Of a stretch of DNA of 15,669 bases, positions 15,077 through 15,669 are shown piece after piece. The first letter of the stretch is position 1, and every line of letters starts with the position of its first letter. This DNA comes from an uncultured Collinsella sp. (GTDB taxonomy: Bacteria; Actinomycetota; Coriobacteriia; Coriobacteriales; Coriobacteriaceae), in NCBI GenBank assembly GCA_905204635.1, contig CAJLAN010000013.1:1-15669 (forward strand), in the 5' to 3' direction. A program made the position numbers and the translations under genes. The notes under the pieces are model-generated. The model was not told the origin of the DNA. It made no database searches and saw nothing but the letters and a program-made list of their open reading frames with translations.

Positions 15077-15669
15077 TTAGTAGCTGTCGTACGAATAGTC
15101 GTCTGAATAAGGCGTAGTCTGCCCGTCGGTGGCGGTATCGGTGCCGTCCGTGGACTGGGTATCGGTTCCATCGGTTCCGTCGGTGCCATCGGTGCCATCG
15201 GTGCCGTCGGAGCTCTCGCCGTCCTTGGAGTCGGTCGTCTCCTTCTTGGGAACGGTGATCGTCACGCGTGCCACGCCCGACGTCTTAGTGTCGTAGCGAA
15301 CCTTTTCGCCGTTCTTGGTAACGGTGACATCGGAAGGCTTGGACGTGGTGATCTCGATCGAGGACTCGGGCGTGTATTCCTGCTCAAAGGGTCCGGTCGC
15401 CTGGGCGCCATAGACCGACTTGCCATCAACCTTGACCTCAATCCAAGCAGTCTTGCCCTTGGCAACGGAGATCTTGACCTTTGTGACCTCGTTCTCCTCC
15501 TTCTTGGCCGTCGTCTTGGCGGCGTCCGAATCGGTGGACTCGTCCGTCGCCTCATCGGCATCTTCATCCTCATCGACGGATTCGGTCTTCTTGGAAGACT
15601 TCTTAGTCGTTGTCTTGGTGGCAACGGGCGTCTCGGGCGTCGAATCGGGCGCCGAGGAGCCGCAGCCAC
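15077..15669 (-). CDS. RodZ-like envelope protein, C-terminal part (5' end outside the window)
   Basis: An open frame runs from the window edge to TAA at 15077-15079, about 197 codons; the start is missing. The visible part begins GCGSSAPDST, followed by a Thr/Lys/Glu/Asp-rich linker of about 60 residues. A compact domain of about 80 residues then resembles the RodZ C-terminal domain (DUF4115): TAWIEVKVDGKSVYG, then SDVTVTKNGEKVRY. The end is a low-complexity tail with DGT repeats and finally YSDDYSYDSY. RodZ links MreB to the cell-wall machinery; rodZ beside pgsA-cinA-recA is common in Firmicutes, which supports the call. GC at the window edge could also be a lipobox, so a lipoprotein is an alternative. 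The N-terminal helix-turn-helix cannot be checked. Confidence 0.75.
   Translation of the reverse strand, partial: GCGSSAPDSTPETPVATKTTTKKSSKKTESVDEDEDADEATDESTDSDAAKTTAKKEENEVTKVKISVAKGKTAWIEVKVDGKSVYGAQATGPFEQEYTPESSIEITTSKPSDVTVTKNGEKVRYDTKTSGVARVTITVPKKETTDSKDGESSDGTDGTDGTDGTDGTDTQSTDGTDTATDGQTTPYSDDYSYDSY
15164..15208 (-). repeat. 9-bp tandem repeat coding for DGT units
   Basis: Five head-to-tail 9-bp units (ggtKccRtc on the plus strand) encode a run of Asp-Gly-Thr in the tail of the RodZ-like protein; related imperfect units (STDGTDTATDG) follow. Units 3 and 4 are identical, suggesting recent slippage. Copy number may vary between strains. Confidence 0.85.

Noticed and set aside
15262..15669. 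Arg/Pro-rich minus-strand frame at the right edge
   Set aside because: It is the wrong frame of the RodZ-like gene; the correct frame gives a sensible folded domain and continues to the stop at 15077.

Overview
The window reads as part of a chromosome of a high-GC Gram-positive bacterium, most likely an actinobacterium of the class Coriobacteriia (Collinsella-like). This is inferred from gene order and protein style, not from a database search. The order recA-recX-miaB-miaA-hflX-lexA-nrdR is the actinobacterial arrangement. The order rodZ-pgsA-cinA-recA-rny-spoVS-miaB is the Bacillus/Clostridium arrangement. Here the two are merged. I see no mobile element, CRISPR array, rRNA or tRNA. The sequence is densely packed housekeeping DNA; the two longest gaps are 257 bases each, in front of rny and in front of recA.

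Layout from right to left, the direction in which most genes are read: (1) 15669-11986, minus strand: 3' part of a RodZ-like envelope protein, yajQ, rimO, pgsA and a stand-alone cinA/pncC, closed by a strong hairpin terminator at 11955-11978. (2) 11952-9876, minus: recA with a LexA-controlled promoter, then recX. (3) 9875-2946, minus: rny with its own promoter and a structured leader, an unnamed GHKL ATPase, spoVS, miaB, miaA and hflX, tightly spaced with start/stop overlaps. (4) 1613-2961, plus: lexA and an overlapping membrane acyltransferase-like gene, converging on hflX. (5) 1452-57, minus: a LysM membrane protein divergent from lexA, then nrdR and dut.

The unifying theme is the SOS response and nucleotide supply. 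LexA-type operators (GAAC-N4-GTTC) occur in the recA promoter and, as three copies exactly 28 bp apart, in the lexA/LysM intergenic region. In both recA and the LysM gene one operator lies in the spacer between -35 and -10. The LysM gene has the layout and position of the SOS cell-division suppressors YneA and DivS. nrdR (repressor of ribonucleotide reductase) and dut (dUTPase) follow it. A perfect 12-bp inverted repeat in front of nrdR would hide the nrdR start codon in any transcript reading through from the LysM gene.

The second theme is RNA modification and decay: RNase Y, MiaB/MiaA (tRNA A37 modification), HflX (ribosome rescue) and RimO (ribosomal protein S12). The least explained part is rny-GHKL ATPase-spoVS, where the ATPase sits in the place that ymdB occupies in Bacillus. 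The nrdR inverted repeat, the lexA-acyltransferase coupling and the rny leader hairpin are the other points most worth a second look.
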